DNA of 64,000 nucleotides from CAVSKL01 sp963728475 [NCBI: Candidatus Eiseniibacteriota bacterium]. Lineage in GTDB: Bacteria; Eisenbacteria; RBG-16-71-46; JABDJR01. The notes beneath the pieces were generated by a model. The model was not told the DNA's origin and made no database searches. It saw only the letters and a list, made by a program, of their open reading frames with translations. Of this stretch, positions 27,095 through 36,423 are shown one piece after another. The stretch lies in the NCBI GenBank assembly GCA_963728475.1, contig CAVSKL010000001.1, forward strand, positions 434,001-498,000, in the 5' to 3' direction. The translations under genes and the position numbers were made by a program. Positions within the stretch are counted from its first letter, which is position 1. Each line of letters starts with the position of its first letter.

Positions 27095-28197
27095 GCCGCC
27101 GCCCCTCCGGCCTCTCCGCTCATGAGCTCGCGCAGGTCGGCCTGGGTCACGTACTTCAGGAACTCCCGCTTGTCGGCGGCGCGCAGAAAAGCCTCGTCGG
27201 GGTCCACGTGGCCGGCCTGGACCAGGCTCAACAGGGCCTGGTCCATGAGCTGCATCCCCAGGCGCCGCCCGGTGGCGATGGCCCCGGGGATCTGGTAAGT
27301 CTTCCCCTCGCGGATGAGCTGCGACACCGCCGGCGTCACCACTAGCACCTCGCAGACCGCCCGCCGCCCGCGCCCGTCGGCCACCCGCACCAGGTCCTGG
27401 CTGAGCACGCACTTCAGGTTCTCGGCCAGGGTGTGGGTGATCTGGGCCTGGGCGTCGGTGGGGAAGGCGTCCACGATGCGATGGATGGTCTGGTAGGCGC
27501 CGCGGGTGTGGAGGGTGCCGAACACCAGGTGTCCGGTCTCGGCGGCCTCGATGGCGAGCTGCACCGTTTCGTAGTCGCGGAGTTCGCCGACCAGGATCAC
27601 GTCGGGGTCCTCGCGGAGCGCCGCCCGCAACCCGTCCCGGAACGAGCGCACGTGCGTGCCCACCTCCCGCTGGATGATGAGCGCGGTCCGGCTCTCGTGC
27701 ACGAACTCGATGGGCTCCTCCAGGGTAACCACGGTCAGGTTCCGGTTGGAGTTGATCTCGTCCAGCATCGCGGCCAGGGTGGTGGACTTGCCGGTTCCGG
27801 TGCCGCCGGTCACCAGCACCAGCCCGGAACTGAGCGCGGTGAAGCTCGAGGCCACCGGCGGAAGCCCCAGGTCCGCCAGCTTGGGGACCGTGTCGGGAAT
27901 GACCCGGCAGATCGCGGCCAGTCCCCGTCGCTGGCGGAACACGTTGACCCGGAAGCGCCCGATCCCCTCCGCCTGGTAGGAGAGGTCCACCGCGCCGTGG
28001 GTGGCCAGCCGCTCGCGGTGGCGGTCTTCCAGGATTTCCAGGATCAGCGACCCGGTCTCGGCGGCGTCCAGCTCGCGGTACTTGAGCGGGGTGAGTTCCC
28101 CGTCCATCCGCACCAGCGGCGGCATTCCCACCGTGAGGTGGATGTCGGAGCAACCCTGCTCGCGCCCGAGTTGGAGAAAAGCGTGAAGCTTGGCCAT
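27091..28197 (-). CDS. pilT: PilT-type pilus retraction ATPase
   Basis: A 368-residue protein with the same architecture: GCSDIHLTVGMPPLVRMDGEL, LVLVTGGTGTGKSTTLAAMLDEI (Walker A), VVTLEEPIEFVHE, REDPDVILVGELRDYETVQ (Walker B), FGTLHTRGAYQTIHRIVDAFP. The Asp box has EE where the sister copy has ED, and the N-terminal PilT-like segment is retained. It starts four bases after the Ser/Thr kinase stop at 28201, so kinase, PilT and second PilT form one transcript with the FHA gene. This suggests kinase control of pilus retraction. Confidence 0.88.
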   Translation of the reverse strand: MAKLHAFLQLGREQGCSDIHLTVGMPPLVRMDGELTPLKYRELDAAETGSLILEILEDRHRERLATHGAVDLSYQAEGIGRFRVNVFRQRRGLAAICRVIPDTVPKLADLGLPPVASSFTALSSGLVLVTGGTGTGKSTTLAAMLDEINSNRNLTVVTLEEPIEFVHESRTALIIQREVGTHVRSFRDGLRAALREDPDVILVGELRDYETVQLAIEAAETGHLVFGTLHTRGAYQTIHRIVDAFPTDAQAQITHTLAENLKCVLSQDLVRVADGRGRRAVCEVLVVTPAVSQLIREGKTYQIPGAIATGRRLGMQLMDQALLSLVQAGHVDPDEAFLRAADKREFLKYVTQADLRELMSGEAGGAAA

Positions 28198-28200
28198 GGG

Positions 28201-30567
28201 CTAGGCCGCCATTCCGGGAAGGGCGAGCACGTCCTCGATCCGGCGGCGGAGCGCCTCGGCGTCGGGGGGCCGGTTCCCGGGGTCCCGCGCCATGGCCGCG
28301 TCGACCAGGGCCTCGGTCTCGGGGCTCACCCCGCAGAGATCGCGAAGCGGCGCGATCTCCCCCTCCAGGTGCTGGAACAGGATCTTGACCGGGGTGTCGC
28401 CCACGAAGGGCGTCCGCCCGCTCAGCATCTCGTAGAGGACCACCCCCACCGCGTAGATGTCGGCCCGGTGGTCCACCTCCTCCCCCCGGATCTGCTCGGG
28501 GGCCATGTATTCGGGGGTGCCGATCAGGAGCCCGCTCTTGGTGAGGCGCGACCCCAGCTGGTGCTCCACCGAGGCCAACCCGAAGTCCACGATCTTCACG
28601 ATGTCGTCGTCCCCGACCAGGATGTTCCCGGGCTTGATGTCGCGGTGCACCACGCCGGCCCGGTGCGCGGCGGAGAGCCCCTCGCACACCTGGGCCACGA
28701 TCCGGAGCGCGCGCGCGGGCTCGAGCGCGCCGTCGGCGGCCAGGATCTTCCCCAGGTCGCGCCCGGGGAAGAACTCCATGGAAACGCCGTGGCCCCCCTC
28801 CAGCTCCAGGAAGTCGAAGATGCGGATCACGTTCTTGTGGGTGATGCGGCGGGTGAGCCTGAGTTCCTGGGTGAAGCGGCGGATGGCCGCCTCGTCCTCG
28901 GAGAGATGCGGGTTGAGGATCTTGAGGATGATCCGCTCCTCCACCACCGAGTCCTCGACCAGGTAGATGGCGCCGAATCCGCCCTTGCCGACCCGCTCCA
29001 CCACCTTGTAGCGGCGAAGAAGCACCGTGCCCGGCGGGAGGTCGCGCAGGTTCACGATGACGGGAGCGGGGGCGCCTCCGGAAGCCCGCGCCGGCTCCGC
29101 GGGACGCGGCCTCACCGGCTCCTCGCGGCGCCCCGACTCGGGGCCGTAGGGCCGCTTCGGCTCCACCCGGAACGGGGCGCCTTCGCCCGAGGCCCCATCC
29201 CGCGCCCGCGCCGAAGCGGGGTCCGCGGGGGAACCGGACCGGCCCGGGTTCCGCCCCGGCGCCACCTTGCGGAGCGCGCCCAGCGCCTCGCGCCGGATCT
29301 CCTCGCTGTCGTGGCCGGAAGCGCGCTCCAGCGCGTCGGCGGCGCGCACGTCCCCGATCTCGCCCAGCGCCCGCGCGCAGAGCGCGGCCACCGCGGGATC
29401 GCGTTCCATGAGGGAGATCAAAGGCTCCACCGCGCGCGCGTCGCCGGTCTTGGCCAGGGCGTCGATGGATCGTTCCCGCACCCACCAGTCGCCGTCCTCC
29501 AGGGCGCGGATGAGGGGCTCCACCGCCTTCTCGCTGGGAATGGCGTTCAGGATCTCCACCGCGTAGCGCCGGACGAACTCGTCGTCGCTCCCGAGGAGCC
29601 CCAGCACCGCCTCCACCACCGTGTCGCCGCCCAGGGTTCCCAGGGCGTCGGCCGCCCGCACCCGGACCCACCAGTCCTCGTCCCGGAGCGCGCGCACCAG
29701 GTCCTGGACCGCTTCCGGGGTGGCCACCACGTTCAGCACCTCCACCGCCGCCCGGCGAACGTACTCGTCCTCGTCCTTGAGCACGTCCAGAAGGTGCGGC
29801 ACCGAGGTCGCGTCCCCCAGCTCCGAGACCGCGTCGATGGCCGCGGTCTGCACCTTGAGATCGGGGTCGCCCAGGCAGCGGACCAGGGAGGGGATGGCCT
29901 CCCGGGCGGCCAGGGCATGGAGCGCCTTCACCGTCTCCAGGCGCACGCTCTTGTGCCGGTCGGCCAGCGAGGCGGGGAGCGCCCGGGACACCCGGGGATC
30001 GTCGAACCGGGAGAGGAGCCGGACCATGTAGAGGCGGATCCACCAGTCGGGATGTTCGAGGAGCCGGATCATGTCCGGCAGCGCGGTGCTGTCGGCCCCC
30101 TTCTCCAGGAGCCGGAAGATCACGCCGCGCGCCTCGCTTCCCAGCTCGGGGAGGAGGTCGACCAGGGCGCGCGGGGAAAGGTCCCGAAGCCGGGCGGTGA
30201 GAATCGATTCCAGGGTGGCCTTGGAGAGCGTGCCGTCGGCGAGCAGGTCCAGGAGGCGCACCGGATCGTAACCGCGACCGGTCTCGAGGAGGCGTGCCAC
30301 CCCCGACACGGTGGCGGGGTTTCGCGAGCCCAGCGCCTCCAGGTACGCGGGCAGGGTCTCGTCGGTGAGAAGGCGGCCCAGCACCTCCAGCACCGGCTTC
30401 CGGGCGGAGCCGTGGCTGAGGCTGTCGAAGAGCCGGTCCAGGACCCCCGGGCCCATCCCGGCCAGCCGGTCCTCGAGGGCGGCGACGGCGTCGGGGGCGT
30501 GGCCGGGGTCCTTGAGTTCCCGAATGTACTTCCCGGCCTTCAGCCGCTGGACCAGATTCATCCGCAC
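28201..30567 (-). CDS. HEAT-repeat/Ser-Thr protein kinase
   Basis: A 788-residue protein. Residues 1-450 are about a dozen HEAT-like repeats (for example EAIPSLVRCLGDPDLKVQTAAIDAVSELGD and DEYVRRAAVEVLN, DWWVRVRAADALGTLG), a helical solenoid for protein contacts. A Pro/Arg/Gly-rich linker follows. Residues about 505-770 are a Hanks kinase: VGKGGFGAIYL, ERIILKILN (Lys), VVHRDIKPGNILV, KIVDFGLASVE, GTPEYMAPEQIRGEE. All catalytic residues are present. No membrane segment. A GTG at 30567 has GGAG five bases upstream; an ATG at 30561 is the alternative. HEAT repeats N-terminal to a kinase are unusual; sensor input is probably protein binding. Confidence 0.88.
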   Translation of the reverse strand: MRMNLVQRLKAGKYIRELKDPGHAPDAVAALEDRLAGMGPGVLDRLFDSLSHGSARKPVLEVLGRLLTDETLPAYLEALGSRNPATVSGVARLLETGRGYDPVRLLDLLADGTLSKATLESILTARLRDLSPRALVDLLPELGSEARGVIFRLLEKGADSTALPDMIRLLEHPDWWIRLYMVRLLSRFDDPRVSRALPASLADRHKSVRLETVKALHALAAREAIPSLVRCLGDPDLKVQTAAIDAVSELGDATSVPHLLDVLKDEDEYVRRAAVEVLNVVATPEAVQDLVRALRDEDWWVRVRAADALGTLGGDTVVEAVLGLLGSDDEFVRRYAVEILNAIPSEKAVEPLIRALEDGDWWVRERSIDALAKTGDARAVEPLISLMERDPAVAALCARALGEIGDVRAADALERASGHDSEEIRREALGALRKVAPGRNPGRSGSPADPASARARDGASGEGAPFRVEPKRPYGPESGRREEPVRPRPAEPARASGGAPAPVIVNLRDLPPGTVLLRRYKVVERVGKGGFGAIYLVEDSVVEERIILKILNPHLSEDEAAIRRFTQELRLTRRITHKNVIRIFDFLELEGGHGVSMEFFPGRDLGKILAADGALEPARALRIVAQVCEGLSAAHRAGVVHRDIKPGNILVGDDDIVKIVDFGLASVEHQLGSRLTKSGLLIGTPEYMAPEQIRGEEVDHRADIYAVGVVLYEMLSGRTPFVGDTPVKILFQHLEGEIAPLRDLCGVSPETEALVDAAMARDPGNRPPDAEALRRRIEDVLALPGMAA

Positions 30568-30625
30568 TCGTTCTCCGTTCCCCCGGAGGTCGTCTGCGTC
30601 GCGGGCGCCCGCGTTGCCGGCGGGC

Positions 30626-31246
30626 TCAGTGGGCGAGGTACCAGGTCGCGGCCGCTCCGATCCCCGTCCCGAACAGGAAGGCCACCAGAAGGAGCGCGGC
30701 CACCGTGGCCTGGGAGAGCCCCGCCCCGGCCGCCGCGGGGACCGGCGCCGGCGACGCCGCTCCCGGCGCCGAGAAGGCGGCGGCCCGTTCGCGATAGCCG
30801 GTCACCACCTGCTCCAGCTCCTCGGTGGAGAGCACGGTGGTGCCCTGGAACGCGGTGGGAGACGGCGCGGCGTGCTCGGCGGAGCTGTGGCCCCGGTTGT
30901 CCTGCTCGTAGCTCACCCAGAGCGAGAACTTGCCGATCCGCAGGACGTCGTTGTTCATGAGGAACTCGGTCCCGCCCAGCGGCTTGTCGTTGAGGACGGT
31001 GCCGTTGGCGCTCCCCAGGTCCTCGACCTCGAAGTAGCCGCGCGAGGTCGCCCGGAGTTGCAGGTGGTTGCGCGAGACTCCGGGGTTGTCGAGAAAGATG
31101 TCCGACTCCGGGTCGCGTCCGACCGTGATCGCCTCCTGCTTGAACCGGTACGCCTTGATCGGCCGCCCCTTGAGGGAAAGCCTCACCTTCAGCACCCGCG
31201 CATGTGCCGGGAACGGGGATTCCGCGGCTCTTTCGGGAAGACCCAT
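30626..31246 (-). CDS. FHA-domain protein with C-terminal membrane anchor
   Basis: A 206-residue protein. Residues 18-112 are an FHA domain that binds phosphothreonine: ITVGRDPESDIFLDNPGVSRNHLQL and EDLGSANGTVLNDKPL carry the conserved Gly-Arg, Ser-x-x-His and Asn-Gly motifs. After an Ala/Pro-rich linker, VAALLLVAFLFGTGIGAAATWYLAH is a C-terminal transmembrane helix. The ATG has AGGAGG nine bases upstream. It precedes the kinase gene by 58 bases and probably reads or localises the kinase signal near the pilus machine at the membrane. Confidence 0.88.
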   Translation of the reverse strand: MGLPERAAESPFPAHARVLKVRLSLKGRPIKAYRFKQEAITVGRDPESDIFLDNPGVSRNHLQLRATSRGYFEVEDLGSANGTVLNDKPLGGTEFLMNNDVLRIGKFSLWVSYEQDNRGHSSAEHAAPSPTAFQGTTVLSTEELEQVVTGYRERAAAFSAPGAASPAPVPAAAGAGLSQATVAALLLVAFLFGTGIGAAATWYLAH

Positions 31247-31345
31247 CGCGCACTTCCTCCTTGAAATGACAGGAGATCACTTGTCTTCGGGGGATTATCG
31301 GCAGGAGGGGCGGCGGGCTTAGGCGGGGCGGGCCATGACGAAGGC

Positions 31346-31380
31346 CCGGATATCCGATTGCCCGGCAATCGGATACCCGG
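31346..31380 (-). terminator. Strong stem-loop after the secreted protein gene
   Basis: CCGGATATCCGATTG and CAATCGGATACCCGG pair over about 14 positions with one mismatch and a 5-base loop. It sits 16 bases past the gene ending at 31396. No T-tract follows on the minus strand, so it may be an mRNA-stabilising hairpin or a Rho-assisted terminator. Confidence 0.5.
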
Positions 31381-31395
31381 ACCCCCGCCGGAAGG

Positions 31396-32310
31396 TCAGT
31401 TCACCAGCAGCAGCTTCTGGGTCCGCGCGACCCCCGCGGCGCGGAGCTGCACGAAGTAGATTCCGGCGGGCGCGCGCGCGCCGGCGGCGTCCCGGCCGTC
31501 CCAGCTCACCGGGTGGGTTCCGGGGGCGAAGTCGCCGCCGGCAAGCCCCGCCACCTTCCGGCCGTCGAGCGCGTAGACCGAGACCTCGGCGGGGCCCGCC
31601 TGGGCCAGAAAGAACTCCAGATGCGACGACCCCCGGAACGGGTTCGGACTGGGCGGCCCCAGGAACGCGGGCGTGGAGGCGGCGATCTGCTCCTCGCCCA
31701 CCCCGGTCTGGCAGTCGGCCTGGCGGTAGATCACGTAGAAGATCCAGTCGCCGGAAAGGCCCTGGGTACAGGCGTCCACCCAGCCGCCGGGGATGGCCTT
31801 GATCAGGTTCTTGCCGCCGGAGGTGCAACCGTTGCCGTCGGAGACCACGCTCGGCGCGGAGAACTGTCCGGCGTTGGCGGAGGCGAATTCCAGGGTCACC
31901 GCGAAGGGACCCGAGTTCACGGTCACGGTGCCGAGCTGCGACTCGAGGTTGAACTCGTTGATGGCGCCGTCGGTGAGCACGGGGCCGTCCAGGCTGTAGA
32001 GCCGGGGGCCGGGGTCGGGAAGCCCCGCCCCGTAGACGTGGATGGACTGCTCCAGGGTCTGGCCGGTGCCGCCGAACTGCGATGCCCACCCGATCCCCAC
32101 CTTGATGATCTGGATCGGGTAATGGGCGGCGGGGGCGTCGAACACCGCGCCCGCCTCTTCGCCGGCGGCGAAGCAGGGGCACACGTTCATCCCGCCGCCC
32201 GAGTACCACTGGAGCGGCGCCTCGTCGGGGCAGGTCTGGGCGCCGGCGAGCGCGGGGAGCGCCAGCAGGGCGGCGGCGCACAAGGAAAGGGCGGATCGGA
32301 AGGGGGACAT
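31396..32310 (-). CDS. Secreted protein with C-terminal FlgD-type Ig module
   Basis: A 304-residue protein from ATG 32310 with signal peptide (RSALSLCAAALLALPALAGAQ). The mature N-terminal 200 residues have several Cys (CPDEAP, NVCPCF, NGCTSGG, DACTQG, ADCQTG) and beta-strand character, resembling no family I recognise. The last 85 residues are the FlgD-type module: PPSPNPFRGSSHLEFFLAQAG, AEVSVYALDGRKVAGL, SWDGRDAAG, GIYFVQLRAAG. It is presumably exported and surface-attached or released. A stem-loop follows the stop. Confidence 0.75.
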   Translation of the reverse strand: MSPFRSALSLCAAALLALPALAGAQTCPDEAPLQWYSGGGMNVCPCFAAGEEAGAVFDAPAAHYPIQIIKVGIGWASQFGGTGQTLEQSIHVYGAGLPDPGPRLYSLDGPVLTDGAINEFNLESQLGTVTVNSGPFAVTLEFASANAGQFSAPSVVSDGNGCTSGGKNLIKAIPGGWVDACTQGLSGDWIFYVIYRQADCQTGVGEEQIAASTPAFLGPPSPNPFRGSSHLEFFLAQAGPAEVSVYALDGRKVAGLAGGDFAPGTHPVSWDGRDAAGARAPAGIYFVQLRAAGVARTQKLLLVN

Positions 32311-32403
32311 GGGAGCCTCGCTTTCCACCGGTCGGCAGGGAAGGTATGGGACGCGAAGCCACGCTCGAAAGAAAATGTATTTTATCTCATTTCACTGGCG
32401 GAA

Positions 32404-33048
32404 TCAAACCGGCCCGCTCCCCTCGCCCGGGACCCGGTTCTCGGGCCGGGTGAGCCCCAGCCGTTCCCGGAAGCCGTGGAAGCGCTCGCGGCGATCCTCG
32501 GTCCACTCCTCCACCGGTCCGGGAACGGGCAGGGTGGAAAGCCGGCCGGTGGCGGTAAAGCCGTGCGAGTCCAGAAGCTGCCGGAACGGGCGCTCCCGCC
32601 AGGACGCGGTCCGGATCTCCAGCGTTCCGAACCGGTCGAGGAAGACCTCGGTCCCCGCGCCCGGGCTGAACACCGCCACGTCGGCGAGCCCGCGCCCCCA
32701 CAGGTCGCGCAGCCCCAGGAGGGCGTCCAGCACCGGAGCCCGGGGAAGCGGCTCCCCCACCCACTCCCGGGTGGGGCCGTGCACCTCCACCAGGACCATC
32801 CCCACCGGAGGGGGAAGATCGCGGGCGGCCTCGAGCAGGATCTGGGTCACCCGGGGCTGGTCGCCGCGCGCGGTGATCCAGAGAAGCCCCTCCGCGCTCG
32901 CGGTCACCGAGTAGCGCGGGTCGTCGTTCCGGGCCGGTGTCCGGCGCCGGAGCCGGGCCGCGATCCGGCGCGCCGTCCGGAGCCACCGCCGCCAGCGGCG
33001 CTCCGCGGGGGCCCGGGGCACGTGGGGAGGGAGGGCGGTCAGGTTCAC
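32404..33048 (-). CDS. Hypothetical protein, about 214 residues
   Basis: Starts with GTG at 33048, preceded by GGGAGT seven bases upstream. The N-terminal 45 residues are very Arg-rich (RRWRRWLRTARRIAARLRRR) and may contact membrane or nucleic acid. The middle is alpha/beta: EGLLWITARGDQPRVTQILLEAARD, VGMVLVEVHGPTREWVG, LADVAVFSPG. No catalytic motif or family recognised. It sits 49 bases after the amylase-like gene start region on the same strand but is not obviously related. Codon use and the ribosome binding site support coding. Confidence 0.55.
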   Translation of the reverse strand: MNLTALPPHVPRAPAERRWRRWLRTARRIAARLRRRTPARNDDPRYSVTASAEGLLWITARGDQPRVTQILLEAARDLPPPVGMVLVEVHGPTREWVGEPLPRAPVLDALLGLRDLWGRGLADVAVFSPGAGTEVFLDRFGTLEIRTASWRERPFRQLLDSHGFTATGRLSTLPVPGPVEEWTEDRRERFHGFRERLGLTRPENRVPGEGSGPV

Positions 33049-33097
33049 GCCCCGGACTCCCGCGCGGCCACGGACGGGAGCGCGCCGTGCCCGGCCG

Positions 33098-36000
33098 TCA
33101 CCGCAGCGCCACCCGCGCCGAGGCCTCGGTGCGACCGTCCACCGAGAGCCGGAGGAAGTAGATGCCGCGCGCCGCCCCGAACGCTCGCGGATCGAGGGCC
33201 GCCTCGTGCTCGCCGGCGGACAGCGGCCCCTCGAACGCGGTCCCCACCCGGCGTCCGGAGACGTCGAAGAGGTCCAGGGCCACCCGGCCCGGGGCGTCGA
33301 GCCGGAACTCCACCCGGCCGGACCCGGCGAGGGGATTGGGAAAGACGGCGAGGAGCGGCCGGGCGGGGCGCGAAGGCTCGCCCACCGCGGTCCGGTCGTC
33401 GGGGGCGATGCGCACGATGCGCGCCTCCGCGGTGCCGCCGCTGGAGTCGGTGAAGGAGTCGCCGGAGCCGGTGTCCACCACGTAGAGGGCGCCGTCGGTT
33501 CCGAAGGCCAGGCAGTCGCTCCCGAACAGGTTCCCGAACCCGGAGGCGAGCACGCTCACCGCTCCGGCCGGGGTGACCCGGAGCACCGTCTCGGTGGCGA
33601 TGTTGACGGCCAGGAGGTCGCCGCCGAACCCGCCGCTGGTGTCCACCACCATGGCGGTGCAGCCGCCGAGGAGCGTGGGATCGGTGACCAGGGTGGTGAG
33701 GGCGCCGGTGGAATCCGCCTGGAGAATGGAGCCGTCGCCGTCGATCGACGACGCATAGGTCGAGAGATCCGGGTTCGCGACCAGGAGCTTGCGCCCGCCG
33801 CCGAAGAGACCCAGGCCCGCCGCCACCCCCTCGACCCCGTTCACCGGCGACGCGAACGGGACGTAGCCCGTTCCCGGCTCGAAGCGCTCGACCCGGTTGG
33901 AGACGTTGGAGCCCAGGTAGGGGAAGCCGCCGAACGGCCCGGGGGGCATGCAGACCAGGGCGCCGGTGTTGGTGCTGTTGGTGCCGGCCCCGACCTGCGT
34001 GACCGCCCCCCCGGAGCCCACTCGCAGGAGCCCGGAGGCGTCGGCGATGATGAGGTCGCCCCCCCAGAACCCGCCGCGGTCGAAGTCCATGCCTTCGGGC
34101 TTGTCGAGGGGCGAGCCGGAAGCGAAGGTGCTCAGCGCGCCGGCGGCGGTGACGCGCAGGATGCGGTTCCCGCCCGCGTCGCCCACGTAGAAATCGGTGC
34201 CCCAGGGGCCTCCGGTGCCGAGTGCGATCCCCTCGGGGGTTCCGAGCCCGGTCCCCGAGGCCAGTTCGGTGGCGTGATAGCCCGAAGCCACGGTGAGCCC
34301 GGGCACGCCGCCGGACACGGTGAAGAAGGTCTCGAAGGCCGCGGCCAGCGGGGTGCCGTCGGCGGCGTGGGCGCCGGTGGCGAGCCGCACCGTGACCCGG
34401 GACCCCGGGGCCAGATCCCCGGCCGGGGCGAACACTGCGGCGGTATCCCCCTCCCAGGTGAAACCGCCGCTCATGGCCGGGCTCGAGGTCCAGGCCCCCT
34501 CCACCGAGGCGTGATCCATGGCCCGGTTGAAGCCCAGCCGGATGGGAGGGCGCGGCGTGCCCACCGACGAGTCGTGCGCCGGGGACTGGGTGTCGATCGC
34601 CGGAGCCTCGGGGGTGATGCTCAACGCCCGCACCAGCAGCCGGGAGGTGCGAGCCGGAACCGTCACCGACACCGCGCCGCCCGAACCCGCGTTCACGTGA
34701 AAGGAAGCGTCCCACAGGTCGCCCAGCGCGGTTCCCGGGGTCCAGCCGGTGGGGAGCGAAAGCGCGGTGCGGGCGCCGGAGGCGGTGTTGAGCACCACCA
34801 CCACGTCCTCGCTCGCGCCCCCGCGCCGGTACGCGTAGATGCCGTCGGTGCCGGAGTCGGCGAGCACGGTGAAGGTACCGGTCCGGAGCGCGTCGTACTT
34901 CGAGCGGAAATCGTTGAGCCGGCGGATCCGCTCGTAGAGCGGGTGGGTCATGTTGAAGTTGTCGCCGAGGCTCGGCCCGTAGTCCCAGGACCCGTCCCAC
35001 ATGTCCTCGCGGTTGTAGGGGTCGGCGCCTCCGTCGAAGGCCTGCTCGGTCCCCTGGTAGACGCAGGGGACCCCGCGGGAGGTGAGCAGGAAGTCCAGCG
35101 CCACGTCGAGCCGGGTGGCGTCCTGGCTCGCCACGCCCGAACTCAGAAACCGCGACTCGTCGTGGTTGTCGAGGAAGGTCACCAGGCGGTCGCGGGCGGC
35201 CGGGTCGTAGTACCCGAGCGACGCATAGCGGCCGGTGATCTCGTCGGTGGCCCCCCCCTGCCCGAACACGTAACGCATGGTGAAATCCATCGGGTAATAG
35301 AGGACGGAGTTGAGGGCAAAAGCTCCCCCCGCCTGGGTACCGGTGTAGGAGCCGCACTTCTGGTCGCTTCCGTCGTAAACCTCCCCGAAAAAGAAGAAGT
35401 TGTGCTTGCCCAGGCTGTCGGCGTGGGCGCGCACCGCCGGGGTCCAGGTCTGCCAGAAGGCCATGTCCACGTGCTTGACGGTGTCGATCCGGAACCCGTC
35501 GCAGTCGGTGGCGTCGATCAGCCAGTCGAAGGCGTCGATCAAGGCCGAGCGCACGGCGGGGTCCTCGGTCTTGAGGTCGTCCAGCCCGGCCAGCTCACCC
35601 AGAACCTGGTCGGGGTCCACGTAGTTCTGGATCTCGCCGTTGTTGTGGAACCAGGCCAGGTTGTCGAAGGGCGCAGCGGGGTGGGTCGAGCTTCGCCACT
35701 TGAGCACGTAGGGACTCGGGTTGTCGTGGAAGGTGGGATAGCCCGAGGTGGAGGAGTAGATCATGTCCCCCATGTGGTTACAGACCACGTCCAGGATGAG
35801 GTACATGCCGCGGGCATGGAGCGCGTCGGCCAGCGCCCGGAGTTCGGTCTGGGTCCCGAAGTGGGGGGCGATGGCCTTGAAGTCGCGGGCGGCGTAGCCG
35901 TGGTACTCGCCGTGGGCGTTGAGCTGGACCGGGCTGATCCAGACCGCCTGGAAACCCATCCCCCGGATGTAATCGAGCTTGTCCTCGATCCCGGTGAAGT

Positions 36001-36232
36001 CGCCGCCGTGCACCTTCCCGGGATTCCAGTTGCCGGCGGTGGTGCCCGGATCGTAGGTCCCCTCGGCATTGTTGTTGGAGGGGTCGCCGTCGAAGAAACG
36101 ATCGGTGAAGATCTGGTAGACGGCCACGTTCCGCCAGTCGGCGGGCGAGGGCTCGTAGGCCCGGGCGGGCGAGGCCGCGGTGGCCAGGGCGGCCAGGGCG
36201 GCCAGGGCGAGCAGGACGGTGACGCGGCGCAT
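33098..36232 (-). CDS. Secreted GH13 alpha-amylase with Big_5-like, propeller and FlgD-type modules
   Basis: A 1044-residue protein from ATG 36232 with a signal peptide (VTVLLALAALAALATAASPARA). Residues 30-500 are a GH13 barrel: VYQIFTDRFFDGD, DVVCNH, DGFRIDTVKH (nucleophile D250), FFFGEV (acid/base E284) and FLDNHDESR (D358), so alpha-glucan hydrolysis outside the cell is expected. Residues 575-680 resemble a Big_5 Ig-like domain (PPIRLGFNRAMDHASVEGAW). Residues 690-960 show repeated GTPEGIALGTGGPWGTDFYVGD-type NHL/propeller-like units, then the PNPL FlgD-type end (VALDLFDVSGRRVG). The propeller has no catalytic residues and may bind substrate or cell surface. Confidence 0.88.
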   Translation of the reverse strand: MRRVTVLLALAALAALATAASPARAYEPSPADWRNVAVYQIFTDRFFDGDPSNNNAEGTYDPGTTAGNWNPGKVHGGDFTGIEDKLDYIRGMGFQAVWISPVQLNAHGEYHGYAARDFKAIAPHFGTQTELRALADALHARGMYLILDVVCNHMGDMIYSSTSGYPTFHDNPSPYVLKWRSSTHPAAPFDNLAWFHNNGEIQNYVDPDQVLGELAGLDDLKTEDPAVRSALIDAFDWLIDATDCDGFRIDTVKHVDMAFWQTWTPAVRAHADSLGKHNFFFFGEVYDGSDQKCGSYTGTQAGGAFALNSVLYYPMDFTMRYVFGQGGATDEITGRYASLGYYDPAARDRLVTFLDNHDESRFLSSGVASQDATRLDVALDFLLTSRGVPCVYQGTEQAFDGGADPYNREDMWDGSWDYGPSLGDNFNMTHPLYERIRRLNDFRSKYDALRTGTFTVLADSGTDGIYAYRRGGASEDVVVVLNTASGARTALSLPTGWTPGTALGDLWDASFHVNAGSGGAVSVTVPARTSRLLVRALSITPEAPAIDTQSPAHDSSVGTPRPPIRLGFNRAMDHASVEGAWTSSPAMSGGFTWEGDTAAVFAPAGDLAPGSRVTVRLATGAHAADGTPLAAAFETFFTVSGGVPGLTVASGYHATELASGTGLGTPEGIALGTGGPWGTDFYVGDAGGNRILRVTAAGALSTFASGSPLDKPEGMDFDRGGFWGGDLIIADASGLLRVGSGGAVTQVGAGTNSTNTGALVCMPPGPFGGFPYLGSNVSNRVERFEPGTGYVPFASPVNGVEGVAAGLGLFGGGRKLLVANPDLSTYASSIDGDGSILQADSTGALTTLVTDPTLLGGCTAMVVDTSGGFGGDLLAVNIATETVLRVTPAGAVSVLASGFGNLFGSDCLAFGTDGALYVVDTGSGDSFTDSSGGTAEARIVRIAPDDRTAVGEPSRPARPLLAVFPNPLAGSGRVEFRLDAPGRVALDLFDVSGRRVGTAFEGPLSAGEHEAALDPRAFGAARGIYFLRLSVDGRTEASARVALR

Positions 36233-36349
36233 GCGATCTCCGGGGTGGGAGCCGGGCCGGTGCCCGGCGGGGTGGCGGGGCTCACGGAAGTGTATCACAG
36301 GAAATGGGTAGACCGGTCCAAGGCGGGCGGGGCCGCCATTTCCGGCCGG

Positions 36350-36401
36350 GCGCCGCAGGTGGAGGCGCTCCGTCCAGCCAGGCGCCGCAGGTGGAGGCGC
36401 T
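36350..36401. repeat. Short direct repeat, 20 bases twice
   Basis: GCGCCGCAGGTGGAGGCGCT occurs at 36350 and again at 36382, in the gap between two secreted-protein genes. Each copy has GCGCC/GGCGC arms that could form a small hairpin. Confidence 0.65.
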
Positions 36402-36423
36402 TGCGCTCCCCGGCCGCCCCGAA

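Noticed and set aside
27433-30960. Open frame of over 1100 codons opposite pilT, the kinase and the FHA gene
   Set aside because: It crosses several well-supported genes on the other strand and shows no domain.
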